Shown in pieces: positions 6,427-13,738 of a stretch of 13,835 bases of DNA (its first letter is position 1; each line of letters starts with the position of its first letter). Position numbers and translations under genes: made by a program. Source of the stretch: Fibrobacteraceae bacterium. GTDB taxonomy: Bacteria > Fibrobacterota > Fibrobacteria > Fibrobacterales > Fibrobacteraceae. Below the pieces are notes generated by a model that was not told the DNA's origin, did no database searches, and was given only the letters and a program-made list of their open reading frames with translations. The DNA is taken from assembly GCA_023231365.1 (NCBI GenBank), contig JALNVO010000047.1, positions 1 to 13,835 on the forward strand, read 5' to 3'.

Positions 6427-8745
6427 TTACTTCCGGTGAAGTTCCAGTGTATAGTCCGCAGCGCGGATAAAGTCTTCTTGGTGCTCAATGGCGATAACAG
6501 TATGGCCTTCTTTGCAAAGTTCTTGAATGAGGCCTAGCATCAGGTCAATATCCTTTTTATGTAACCCTCTCGCTGGTTCATCGAATAAGAACAATGTTTT
6601 TGGAAATTTTGCTTTTGCAAGAGCTTGCGACAGTTTGATGCGGGCGGTTTCACCACCAGAGAGATGCGTTGTAGGTTGCCCCAGCCGAAGGTAGGAAAGC
6701 CCTGTCCTTGCGAGAGGCTTAAGCCTGTCTGAAAATTTTTTGGAAAAAGAAAGTAGGGTTAATGCACGCTCTACGGAGAGATCCAATATGTCTGCAAAAG
6801 AGAGCGTCTTGAATCGCACTTCCAGTACCTCGTCGCGGAAGCGTTTCCCTAGGCATACGGGGCATTCGCTTTCTTCGTAGCCGGAAGGATCGCGCAGCAC
6901 TCCTTCTCCTTTGCAGGTCTCGCAGCGGCCACCAGGGACTGTTGTGTTGAATTTGGAAGCGGAATAACCTTTGATTTTGCTTTCTGGAAGCCTTGCAAAC
7001 AGGTCGCGTAAGGCGGGGCTGATCTCGATTGCCGAAGCGATGGTGCTCCGGCGATTTTTGAAGAAACCCTTGGCGCTGAGTTCGGAAATGTTTTCAATAC
7101 CGAGTTTCTCAAATTCTCCTTTTTCAAAGCGGGGAAGAATATGTTTAAAAAGCAGTGTGCTTTTGCCGCTGCCGCTTTCACCTGTGATGACGCTGAAATG
7201 TTTTACGGGAAATTTTCCGCAGACTGTTTCCATGTCGTACATGGCAAAGCTTTTGACTTCAATATACTTTGTACTTTTGTTCAGTTGTTCCGGACTTGTA
7301 TCTGCTTTTTGAGAAAGTTCGTTTAGCCACTTTCCTGTTGGGGAATCCGCCTTGCGCATGAGCTCTGCCGGTGTTCCTTGAAATAGAATCTCTCCGCCGA
7401 GTTCTCCAGCTCCGGGACCCATCTCAATTATTTTATCTGCTCTTGAAATGAGAATGGGGTTGTGTTCTATGAGGACAAGAGTATTGTCTCGTCCCTTGAT
7501 TTCTTCCAGAATTTTCCAAAGCTTTTCAACATCTGTTTTGTAGAGGCCGCTTGCAGGTTCATCGAGACAAATGCACATCCCGTCCAAATGGCCCGTTGCT
7601 AAAGGAGAAAGCCGCAATCGTTGTAGTTCTCCGCCGGAAAGCGAATCTCCATTTCGGCCCGTGGTAAGGTAACCTAATCCAAGCTTTTTGACGGCATTGA
7701 TCCTTGAAAAAAGGATATCCTCCGTACTTTTAAGATGCTCAGGAATGTTTCCTTCAAACAGCTTGGGCAGAATTGTGCTTAATTCCGAAAAAGAGGAACT
7801 TAAAATCTTTCCCCAAGAAATTCCATTGAAACTCGTAGCGAGAATTGTTCCGGAAAGCTTGAGCCCATGGCATTTGGGGCATTCTTCTCCGCTTTCGGTT
7901 TCTCCGTTGCCGCCGCATTCTCGGCACCGGTACTTGAGGGAATAAGGTGAAAAATCAATTGGAGAGAGCGCTTCGGCTTCAATGCCATGTTCTAGGCATA
8001 CGGGAACCGTGCTGAATTCCTTTCTATTCTTTCCATCGTCAATCGTAATTCGCGTGTGGGAAAATCGGAGTGTTGCATCCACTGCCTCGGCTATGCGGGT
8101 GCGGACTCCTTTGCGAATGATTACGCGATCGAGTACGACGAAAATTTCCTTTGCTTTTTTTGACAGGTCTTCGCGCGTAAGGTCTCCGAGCGATAGGCTT
8201 TCACCGTCAGCGATGACTCGCGCATAGCCTTGTGAAAGAAGCGTTGTTGAAATTTCACCTAAAGTAAGTTTTCCGGTCTCGATCTTTGACAAGAACTGCA
8301 AACGCGAATTTTCCGGGTAGTTGCAAATTTCTGCAATAATATCTTCCCGCGTCTTGCTTTGCATAGGCTTTCCGCACTTGGGGCAGGCCGGTTTCGCTAG
8401 TGCGGCCCATATGATCCGGAGTGAGCTTTCGCATTCGGAAAGGGAGAGCGGGGTGGATTTGGATGGTGCATCGCCGCGAGAAGCTGAAATTGCGAGGCTT
8501 GGGCGGAGTCCTTCGGCGGAATCCAGCGGAATGTTTGTGTTGCCGCCGAGAATTTTAAGTGCAAATGGACTGAGCGTTTCTAAGTAACGCCTCCGGCTTT
8601 CGCCGTGAAGGACGTCCATTACAAGCGTCGATTTTCCACAGCCCGAAGGGCCGCATACAACTGAAATCTTCCCGATGGGGAAATCGACATCGATGTTCTT
8701 CAGATTGCGGAGCCGGACTCCGCGGAGGGAAATGGAGTGCTCCAA
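6427..8745 (-). CDS. Short UvrA-like ABC ATPase lacking the insertion domain
   Basis: UvrA paralogue of 772 residues; standard UvrA is about 940. First half: Walker A GPSGCGKST (32-40), CPKC (121-124), a zinc module C274/C277/C289/C292, signature LSGGELQRLRLS (369-380), Walker B CLDEPASGL, EHNP (427-430). Second half: Walker A GESGSGKST (522-530), zinc module C608/C611/C628/C631, signature LSGGE (695-699), FDEPARGLH (721-729), EHQ. Only 11 residues separate the two CXXC pairs of the first zinc module, where UvrA carries its roughly 100-residue insertion domain. The UvrA tail after the last ATPase motif (the GPEGG segment) is absent too. A segment of about 135-245 where UvrA binds UvrB remains but is divergent. 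TTG start: AAAGGA lies 8 bases upstream, and no other start fits. Coupled to the outer-membrane protein gene before it. A role in excision repair is doubtful; function unknown. Confidence 0.9.
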   Translation of the reverse strand: MEHSISLRGVRLRNLKNIDVDFPIGKISVVCGPSGCGKSTLVMDVLHGESRRRYLETLSPFALKILGGNTNIPLDSAEGLRPSLAISASRGDAPSKSTPLSLSECESSLRIIWAALAKPACPKCGKPMQSKTREDIIAEICNYPENSRLQFLSKIETGKLTLGEISTTLLSQGYARVIADGESLSLGDLTREDLSKKAKEIFVVLDRVIIRKGVRTRIAEAVDATLRFSHTRITIDDGKNRKEFSTVPVCLEHGIEAEALSPIDFSPYSLKYRCRECGGNGETESGEECPKCHGLKLSGTILATSFNGISWGKILSSSFSELSTILPKLFEGNIPEHLKSTEDILFSRINAVKKLGLGYLTTGRNGDSLSGGELQRLRLSPLATGHLDGMCICLDEPASGLYKTDVEKLWKILEEIKGRDNTLVLIEHNPILISRADKIIEMGPGAGELGGEILFQGTPAELMRKADSPTGKWLNELSQKADTSPEQLNKSTKYIEVKSFAMYDMETVCGKFPVKHFSVITGESGSGKSTLLFKHILPRFEKGEFEKLGIENISELSAKGFFKNRRSTIASAIEISPALRDLFARLPESKIKGYSASKFNTTVPGGRCETCKGEGVLRDPSGYEESECPVCLGKRFRDEVLEVRFKTLSFADILDLSVERALTLLSFSKKFSDRLKPLARTGLSYLRLGQPTTHLSGGETARIKLSQALAKAKFPKTLFLFDEPARGLHKKDIDLMLGLIQELCKEGHTVIAIEHQEDFIRAADYTLELHRK

Positions 8746-8757
8746 GGAGACGGTCCT

Positions 8758-9360
8758 TTAGTTTTCGCCCCAGCAGATGACAAGTTCGCCGAATGGCGTG
8801 TTGAAATCGCTGTTTTCAAAGTCGTCTTCGTTTATACCGAGAAATATGCGGTAGCCGCCGCCGATACCGACTAGTAATGCCGGTGTAATCTGGTAATTGA
8901 AGTGCAGGGCCGCATCAGCTGTAAAGAACCCGTCTTTTGCTTGTGAATTTTCTTCACCTTGCGTTTGAATATTCACATAACCCGCGCCGAGGCTTGCCGG
9001 AATGGAAATAGAAAACTTGTTGATGATGACGGGTTTCCATTCCTCCAGAATGCCAAGAGCATTGTAGTCAATGGAAATGTTCTTGCCATCTTCTTTGGCG
9101 TTTACATCGTTTGCTACCGTGGAAGCGTAAATACCGAGGCGGAATGCTTCATTGAGGTTAATTCCTCCGCGCAGCGAGAACACGAGGGATCCGTCTTTGT
9201 GCAAAAGAATGTTGCTTCCGCTAAAGCCGATGAATGCTTTGAGGTCGGAAGAGGAGGTGTCTTTTGTTTCTTTTTGTGAATCTTCGAGCTCGCTGATGGC
9301 AGCAAAGGATGGAACCGCCAGTATGGTAGAAAGGAGAATAGCTTGGAACAGAATTTTCAT
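8758..9360 (-). CDS. Small probable outer-membrane beta-barrel protein
   Basis: The 200-residue product has a clear signal peptide (MKILFQAILLSTILAVPSFA, cleavage after residue 20) and a short charged linker (SELEDSQKETKDTSSSD). It then alternates polar and hydrophobic residues in the manner of membrane strands (LKAFIGFSGSNILL, LRLGGINL-like and FRLGIYAST segments, LLVGIGGGYRIFLGI), which suggests a small barrel of about eight strands. I do not recognise a named family. The ATG at 9360 overlaps the yihY-like stop as ATGA and has AGAAGG upstream. A longer reading from 9591 would run antisense-frame through the yihY-like gene and is rejected because the signal peptide begins at 9360. It is the middle gene of the operon, between an inner-membrane protein and a UvrA-like ATPase. 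Confidence 0.85.
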   Translation of the reverse strand: MKILFQAILLSTILAVPSFAAISELEDSQKETKDTSSSDLKAFIGFSGSNILLHKDGSLVFSLRGGINLNEAFRLGIYASTVANDVNAKEDGKNISIDYNALGILEEWKPVIINKFSISIPASLGAGYVNIQTQGEENSQAKDGFFTADAALHFNYQITPALLVGIGGGYRIFLGINEDDFENSDFNTPFGELVICWGEN

Positions 9361-10322
9361 AAGTGACCTTCTGGTAGTTGTATCCAGTCCCACTTCTTTA
9401 GTGCAGAACGGGGCCAGGAGTAAATTGTCCAAACAAGGCAATTTCCGTAGAGGACGATTGCCCAGAATCCGAATGCAAAAAGCAACACGAGTGGAATGAA
9501 AGCGAGCGACCCATAGAAAAGGGACATCCGTGTAAAGAGGCTTTTTTGAAGGAAGGCGAGAACCATCAGATAGATTCCCGTAGCTCCCCATACGGCGATA
9601 CTTGCCCCTAGCGAAGGCAAGAGAAGCTTTTTATACGAAAAGTTTCCTTTGCGGTAGGGGAGGAGGTAGATGGTGGCGAATATGAGAAGAATGATGCTCA
9701 CGTTAAGGGATATTATCCAAAAGGCGGTGAGAATTGTATGTACGTTGCTTACTTCAAGGAAAATTGTATTGTTTGCAATTTCAAAAAGGCCTTTTTTCAG
9801 GTGTGTAATGAATGCTGCAAAAAAGGCGAGAAAGCCGGCACCGAGAAGAAGGAGTGGCGTGTAGGCAAGTAATTGCTTGGGGATGGATCTGGAGGTCTGG
9901 TTTTCCCACACGACATTCATATTCATTTCCAAGTTTCCGATGGAAAAGATAAATGTGATGAAAAGGCTTATGGAACCTATGAAACCCAGTGTTTTGAGGT
10001 GAATCTTTTCTGTATTCTGCAAAATGGGCATAATGTTGTCAAGCGGAAGCCCCAAAGAGAACAGCTTATCCAATATGGGAAGGTAAGTGTTAAAAAAGGA
10101 ACCTAGTCCGAGGGAAAGCGAGATTGCCGTTAAAAGAATGAGTAGGGGGACGACCGCTAGGAATGAAGTATAAGTCATAGCGGCCGCGCGGATAGTCCCG
10201 TGGTAAAAGAGGAATGCTTTCGTAGAAATGACAATAACGCGGATAGGCCGCGGACAGTGGTGGGCGATTATATCAATTCTGTTCTCGAAGGACGGCTTTC
10301 TAGGATGTTCTGGATCGTGCAT
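9357..10322 (-). CDS. YihY/BrkB family inner-membrane protein
   Basis: The 321-residue protein has about six predicted membrane helices (roughly 48-72, 111-131, 151-173, 196-221, 233-257 and 271-297). Two family signatures are visible: RAAAMTYTSFLAVVPLL (45-61) at the start of helix 1 and YGSLAFIPLVLLFAF (270-284) in the last helix. The family was once called RNase BN, an assignment now known to be wrong for the E. coli member, and its molecular role is unsettled (envelope or transport related). The ATG at 10322 has no good Shine-Dalgarno, but the next methionine (M49) falls inside helix 1, so this start stands. It is the first gene of a three-gene operon, divergent from the lipoprotein gene; I could not place its promoter confidently in the 70-base gap. 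Confidence 0.9.
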   Translation of the reverse strand: MHDPEHPRKPSFENRIDIIAHHCPRPIRVIVISTKAFLFYHGTIRAAAMTYTSFLAVVPLLILLTAISLSLGLGSFFNTYLPILDKLFSLGLPLDNIMPILQNTEKIHLKTLGFIGSISLFITFIFSIGNLEMNMNVVWENQTSRSIPKQLLAYTPLLLLGAGFLAFFAAFITHLKKGLFEIANNTIFLEVSNVHTILTAFWIISLNVSIILLIFATIYLLPYRKGNFSYKKLLLPSLGASIAVWGATGIYLMVLAFLQKSLFTRMSLFYGSLAFIPLVLLFAFGFWAIVLYGNCLVWTIYSWPRSALKKWDWIQLPEGHL

Positions 10323-10380
10323 TTCTGTATTAAAATAATAAAAAAGGTTCTTTATAAGTGCTTTTGCTCTTTTCCTTTGT

Positions 10381-10386
10381 TATACT
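10381..10386 (+). promoter_or_regulatory. -10 box of the lipoprotein gene
   Basis: TATACT lies six bases before the GTG start codon at 10393. The -35 position (AGTGCT at an 18-base spacing) is weak. If this box is used, transcription starts at or within one or two bases of the start codon. Confidence 0.4.
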
Positions 10387-10392
10387 TTTAGG

Positions 10393-11313
10393 GTGAAACA
10401 GAAAGAAATCCTTTTATGTTTGATTTTTTTGTCCTTGCTTTCCTTTGCGGGGTGTGAAGGAGAGTGGGTGGCTAGCGATACAGCCAAAACATCTTGCGAT
10501 CTTTCCGAGACTCCGTTCACATCGGGAATGGCCCTTACTTTGTCGTCAGACGGCGAAGTGCTCTATGTGCTCGATCGCTATTATGATGTTTACCGCTATG
10601 CGAGGAACGATGCGCGGGTTTGCGCTTTTGACTTGGACAGAACTTCGGATCTTTCTGATGCAAAAATTTCTGTGGATTATGCAAAGGATATTGCTGTTGC
10701 GGGCAGCTTTCTTTATTATTACGATGGCATCGGCGTCCGCAGATATAATGATCCGGATTGGCATTGCGATTATTCGATGAATTTTATGGCGGTAACGGGT
10801 TCCTATGTCTTTGGAGCTCCATCGTCGGGGATTAATGAATACAAAATAACTTCATCCGGTTGTTCCATTGCTTCTGATGCCTCTTTTTCTGCTGCAAGGG
10901 TCGAGGCTATTGCTGCAAATTCAAGCATCGTCGCCGCGCTGGAAACCTCTGGTGCCCTCACGGATCCCCCTGAGCGTTTCTCTGTGTATGACAAATTTTC
11001 TGGGGCTTTGAAAGTTCGTTCGGCGCTTTCTTCCGATACATCCAGTTCCCTTCATTTTTGTTCGGCGAGCAGGCTCCGTTTGTCGAACTCCTATGCTTTG
11101 CTTTTGGATGCGGAATGCGGATATCTCGGCGTGTTCAATTATTCATCGGGTATGCTGGAACATAAGTTGAATCTCTCTTCTATAGGAATCCGGAGTCCAG
11201 TGGATATCGCAACCGTGGGCGATGATCTTTATATTTTAACGGGAAGTTCTGTAGTGCCGCTCTATTTGGTTGATTTGGCCTCTTATTCGTGGGAGGTTGA
11301 TGAAGAAAATTGA
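10393..11313 (+). CDS. Lipoprotein, possible beta-propeller, function unknown
   Basis: The 306-residue product begins with a lipoprotein signal peptide: positive KQK, hydrophobic core, and lipobox SFAGC with lipidated C21 (F at -3 is unusual but tolerated). The mature part has repeated stretches such as LTLSSDGEVLYVLD, DIAVAGSFLYYYDG, FMAVTGSYVFGA and DIATVGDDLYILTG, each of the hydrophobic-G-D-LY type seen in propeller blades, about six in all. A beta-propeller at the cell surface or periplasmic face is therefore likely but unproven. The GTG start is chosen because it gives the complete signal peptide; no Shine-Dalgarno is present. Fifty-eight bases separate it from the lipid kinase gene, so co-transcription is possible. 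I do not recognise a family. Confidence 0.82.
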   Translation: MKQKEILLCLIFLSLLSFAGCEGEWVASDTAKTSCDLSETPFTSGMALTLSSDGEVLYVLDRYYDVYRYARNDARVCAFDLDRTSDLSDAKISVDYAKDIAVAGSFLYYYDGIGVRRYNDPDWHCDYSMNFMAVTGSYVFGAPSSGINEYKITSSGCSIASDASFSAARVEAIAANSSIVAALETSGALTDPPERFSVYDKFSGALKVRSALSSDTSSSLHFCSASRLRLSNSYALLLDAECGYLGVFNYSSGMLEHKLNLSSIGIRSPVDIATVGDDLYILTGSSVVPLYLVDLASYSWEVDEEN

Positions 11314-11371
11314 AAAAAAAGGTCTTTCCTTGATTTAAAATATAGATTGGGGGCAAAAGAAGCAAATTTTT

Positions 11372-12340
11372 ATGTCCAAGTTCAGTTTTTTGGTAAATCC
11401 GATTAGCGGTGGAGGCCAAGGAAAGGTCATTCAGAAATATGTTCCTGAGATTATGAAATCGATGGGGTTTGCTGATGCAGACTGGACTTGTGAATTGACG
11501 GATGGATCGCGGCTTCGGGAACAGATTAGAACTACTGCTGAAAGCACGGAAACTTTGATTGCTGTTGGTGGTGATGGGACGATGTCTACGGTATTGTCCG
11601 TAATGCTTGAATCCGGCCTTGCGGATAAAATCCGGATCGGCCTTATTCCTCTTGGCACGGGAAATGATCTTGCCCGCGTTCTTAACTTGTATGGGACGTT
11701 TGTCAATAAAGGGCTTCTGTTTTTGGTGCGTCGGCTGCTTGTCGCAAAAAGCAGGCCTTTTGATATTTGGAAAGTGAATGAGAAATTTGTGCTCGCTAAT
11801 TATTTTTCTAGCGGCATTGATGCGTGCATTGCCCATGATTTTAATTTGGACCGCGCGACTGGTAAAATTTCGAGTAAATCAGTAATCGCTAATAAATTAC
11901 ACTATGTGTTCCGCTTCTTTGCAGATAGAAATCATTGTTTGGGAAAGGCTAAGTTGCGGGTTTGCGACAAGGATGGAATTTGGATAGAAAAGGATATTTC
12001 GGGATATCGCACGGTCATCATCGGAAATATTCCGAGCTTTGCTTCCGGGTCGAATCCATTTGAAAATGGAAATATGGCCGATGGACTTTTGGAAGTCGTT
12101 CCAGTCCCGAATTTAGGGGCCTTCTTCGGTGGTTTGGCTTTTGGAACCGTTCCTCTGTTAGGACGTTTGTATAAAAAATATTTTTTGAAGAGCTTGCATG
12201 CGAAAGAAGTATATCTCGACACTTCCGCAGACGAATTTCATCAGTTGGATGGAGACGACCTTTCGCGCCGGGTCGGAACGGAAGTCCATATTGAATGCGG
12301 TTGCAAAGTACAAATGCTAACTTTAGAAGAAGGAATATGA
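11372..12340 (+). CDS. Diacylglycerol-kinase-like lipid kinase
   Basis: The 322-residue protein would phosphorylate diacylglycerol or a related lipid with ATP at the inner membrane. The catalytic domain shows NPISGGGQG (9-17), the nucleotide-binding GGDGT (66-70) and IPLGTGNDLAR (92-102). The C-terminal half shows NYFSSGIDACIAHDF (143-157), NKLHY, NIPSFASGSNPF (219-230), DGLLEVVPV (237-245) and QLDGDD (291-296). These match, in order and wording, what I know of the accessory domain of eukaryotic diacylglycerol kinases more closely than the usual bacterial DgkB/YegS pattern. No membrane segment is obvious. ATG at 11372; the Shine-Dalgarno is weak (AGAAG, about 10 bases upstream). The stop overlaps the lpxD start by four bases (ATGA), so the two are probably made together. 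True substrate unknown; other lipid kinases share this fold. Confidence 0.9.
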   Translation: MSKFSFLVNPISGGGQGKVIQKYVPEIMKSMGFADADWTCELTDGSRLREQIRTTAESTETLIAVGGDGTMSTVLSVMLESGLADKIRIGLIPLGTGNDLARVLNLYGTFVNKGLLFLVRRLLVAKSRPFDIWKVNEKFVLANYFSSGIDACIAHDFNLDRATGKISSKSVIANKLHYVFRFFADRNHCLGKAKLRVCDKDGIWIEKDISGYRTVIIGNIPSFASGSNPFENGNMADGLLEVVPVPNLGAFFGGLAFGTVPLLGRLYKKYFLKSLHAKEVYLDTSADEFHQLDGDDLSRRVGTEVHIECGCKVQMLTLEEGI

Positions 12341-13296
12341 AAAAAACGGATGCCTTTTCATTAGCATTGTTATTGGGTGGAAACCTAGATTGGATTCTGC
12401 GTAAGGAGAACTTTGATATTTCGGGATTTGCTCCTGTGGAATACGCGAATGTGGGCGACGTTTCATTCTTTTTAGGGCCTTCTGTGACTGGCGTTCTCCG
12501 GAATTCTCACACGGACCTTCTTTTGGTTCCCATGAATTTTTTAGGACGTCCTCCTTTTGTGGGGGCTCTCTTGCGGGTAGAAAATCCGTATTTGGCGATG
12601 GTGAAAGTGATAGACCATTTTCACAAGCCTTTTGTAGAGTATCCGAAAACGTCTGTATCTTCTACAGCGAAGGTTCACCCAAGTGCTGTCGTGGAAGGAA
12701 TTGTGGAAGATGATGCGGTTGTCGGGCCGGGCTCCGTTGTGATGCAGGGTGCTATCCTTGGTGCGGGTTCTGTCTTGGAAGCGAATGATGTGCTTTATCC
12801 AGGAGTTGTCGTCGGCAAGAATTGCATTTTCCAAGCAGGAGTTGTCGTTGGCAGCCGGGGTTTTGGATTTTATTTTGACCATGGAAGGAGGCTTCCGGTT
12901 CCGCATGTGAGCGGAGTAAAGATTGGCAACAATTGCTCTTTTGGGGCGAATATGGTTGTCGCTTCGGGTTTTCTCGCTCCGACGGTAATTGGCAACGATT
13001 GTCATTTCGATTCCTTTGTACAAATTGGGCATAATTGTACCGTTGGCAATGGTATTTATATGGCGTCACAGTCTGGTTTGGGCGGAAGTACTGTTGTCGA
13101 GGATTTTGTGGAATTTGCCGGCGGAGCCCAGATTGCAGGACATTTGACGATCGGCGCTGGGGCTCATGTGGCGGCAAAGGCCGGTGTTACCAAGAGCATT
13201 CCTCCTGGCGTTACGTTTGCGGGGTTCCCTGCAGAGCCTATCGAACGCTGGCGAAAGGGCGTCATTCTTTTGCGCCGGATGGCCGAGGAAGATTAA
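12337..13296 (+). CDS. lpxD: UDP-3-O-acylglucosamine N-acyltransferase (LpxD)
   Basis: Third-step enzyme of lipid A synthesis: adds a 3-hydroxyacyl chain from acyl-ACP to the amino group of UDP-3-O-acylglucosamine, in the cytoplasm. The 319 residues show an N-terminal uridine-binding-type domain (VGDVSFF at 39-45), then a left-handed beta-helix of hexapeptide repeats from about 107 to 285, with GFGFYFD (175-181), the catalytic histidine H232 in QIGHNC, and a C-terminal helix after GFPAEPIERWRK. The usual GANTTIDRG stretch reads GANMVVASG (203-211), so the conserved aspartate and arginine are missing. The start at 12337 (AAGGA just upstream, ATGA overlap with the kinase) is preferred over 12295, which would add 14 residues inside the kinase gene. 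A divergent second copy is possible. Confidence 0.9.
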   Translation: MKKTDAFSLALLLGGNLDWILRKENFDISGFAPVEYANVGDVSFFLGPSVTGVLRNSHTDLLLVPMNFLGRPPFVGALLRVENPYLAMVKVIDHFHKPFVEYPKTSVSSTAKVHPSAVVEGIVEDDAVVGPGSVVMQGAILGAGSVLEANDVLYPGVVVGKNCIFQAGVVVGSRGFGFYFDHGRRLPVPHVSGVKIGNNCSFGANMVVASGFLAPTVIGNDCHFDSFVQIGHNCTVGNGIYMASQSGLGGSTVVEDFVEFAGGAQIAGHLTIGAGAHVAAKAGVTKSIPPGVTFAGFPAEPIERWRKGVILLRRMAEED

Positions 13297-13322
13297 TTTA
13301 TACAAATTTATCTAAAAGTTTT

Positions 13323-13362
13323 AAAACGAAAAGAGGAGCTCTTGTTTGTGCAAGGCTCCTCT
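13323..13362 (-). terminator. Intrinsic terminator of the candidate small RNA
   Basis: AGAGGAGC (13332-13339) pairs with GCTCCTCT (13355-13362), extended inward by four more pairs (CTTG/CAAG) past one bulged base. On the minus strand TTTCGTTTT follows at once. On the plus strand CCCGGG follows, so it would not terminate lpxD. Confidence 0.7.
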
Positions 13363-13458
13363 CCCGGGATTGAAGGTTGGCTCGTTGTTCCAGATGCTCT
13401 CGTTCTTGTTGAACGATGTGCAAGAGATTCTCTTGAATCACTTGCAATTCAATCCGGG
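13323..13458 (-). ncRNA. Candidate structured small RNA, about 135 nt
   Basis: Read on the minus strand, the predicted 5' end CCCGGATTGAA (13458-13448) pairs with TTCAATCCCGGG (13374-13363): 11 pairs and one bulged base. Enclosed are hairpin P2 (13446-13419, 11 pairs and one mismatch around a 4-base loop) and hairpin P3 (13415-13401, CGTTC/GAACG around AACAA). The closing stem abuts the terminator hairpin (13362-13332), which ends in TTTCGTTTT. A promoter-like pair sits at the right distance upstream. I recognise no known RNA family (not 6S, tmRNA, RNase P or SRP RNA). Alternative: the same strand also has an open frame 13447-13298 from a TTG (49 residues, helical and rich in Q, E and R), without a clear Shine-Dalgarno. 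Confidence 0.5.
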
Positions 13459-13462
13459 TTCA

Positions 13463-13491
13463 AAAATATCTAGTGAATGCGAAATAGTAAA
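13463..13491 (-). promoter_or_regulatory. Possible promoter of the candidate small RNA
   Basis: Minus strand: TTTACT (13486-13491), 17-base spacer, TATTTT (13463-13468). The start site expected about 7 bases downstream, near 13456-13458, coincides with the first base of the closing stem of the small RNA. Confidence 0.4.
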
Positions 13492-13507
13492 GAGTTTTGG
13501 GCTTTGT

Positions 13508-13538
13508 AAAAAATTATCTGTATCCTACTAGGATACAG
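13508..13538 (-). terminator. Intrinsic terminator upstream of the small RNA
   Basis: CTGTATCCTA and TAGGATACAG form a perfect 10-base dyad around one base (13518-13538; an 8-bp stem with a 5-base loop). On the minus strand ATAA and then six Ts follow (13513-13508). It lies 11 bases after the stop of the open frame 13684-13550, which suggests a minus-strand transcript ends here. Confidence 0.55.
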
Positions 13539-13549
13539 CGAAGGATGGG

Positions 13550-13684
13550 TTAGCTTATTGCTCTTTGAAGCAAAACGAAATGCTGTCCAATAGCTTGTTT
13601 CCGCGGACTCATGCTGGAAAGCGGGATAAAGACAGAAATTCTGTTTTTTTCGAGTTCCGCTAGATGGAAAGGCCCGATAATTCT
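13550..13684 (-). pseudogene. Possible gene remnant or small ORF
   Basis: A 44-codon stretch is open on the minus strand from after a TAA at 13685-13687 to the TAA at 13550-13552. Its translation looks protein-like (for example HLAELEKNRISVFIPLSS, then PRKQAIGQHFVLLQRAIS at the end). The only ATG is internal, at 13612, leaving 20 residues, and has no Shine-Dalgarno, so the 5' part seems lost or uses a start I cannot see. A TTGACG lies upstream at about 13704-13709. The terminator directly after the stop is the main reason to take it seriously. I do not recognise the family. Confidence 0.25.
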
Positions 13685-13738
13685 TTATGAATTTTCACCT
13701 TGCGTCAATCATTCCGATGAAAAAGGATGTTTTTCAGT

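Noticed and set aside
9361..9591. N-terminal extension of the small outer-membrane protein by 77 residues
   Set aside because: It would overlap the yihY-like gene in another frame and bury the evident signal peptide; the ATG at 9360 has a Shine-Dalgarno and an ATGA overlap.
13346..13531. Plus-strand 61-codon frame from a TTG
   Set aside because: It begins inside the loop of a terminator hairpin, ends inside the next dyad, and has no Shine-Dalgarno; structure on the other strand explains the region better.
13632..13650. Short dyad ACAGAA-A-TTCTGT followed by Ts, as a plus-strand terminator
   Set aside because: Only about four pairs remain once a loop is allowed, and it is over 330 bases from lpxD.
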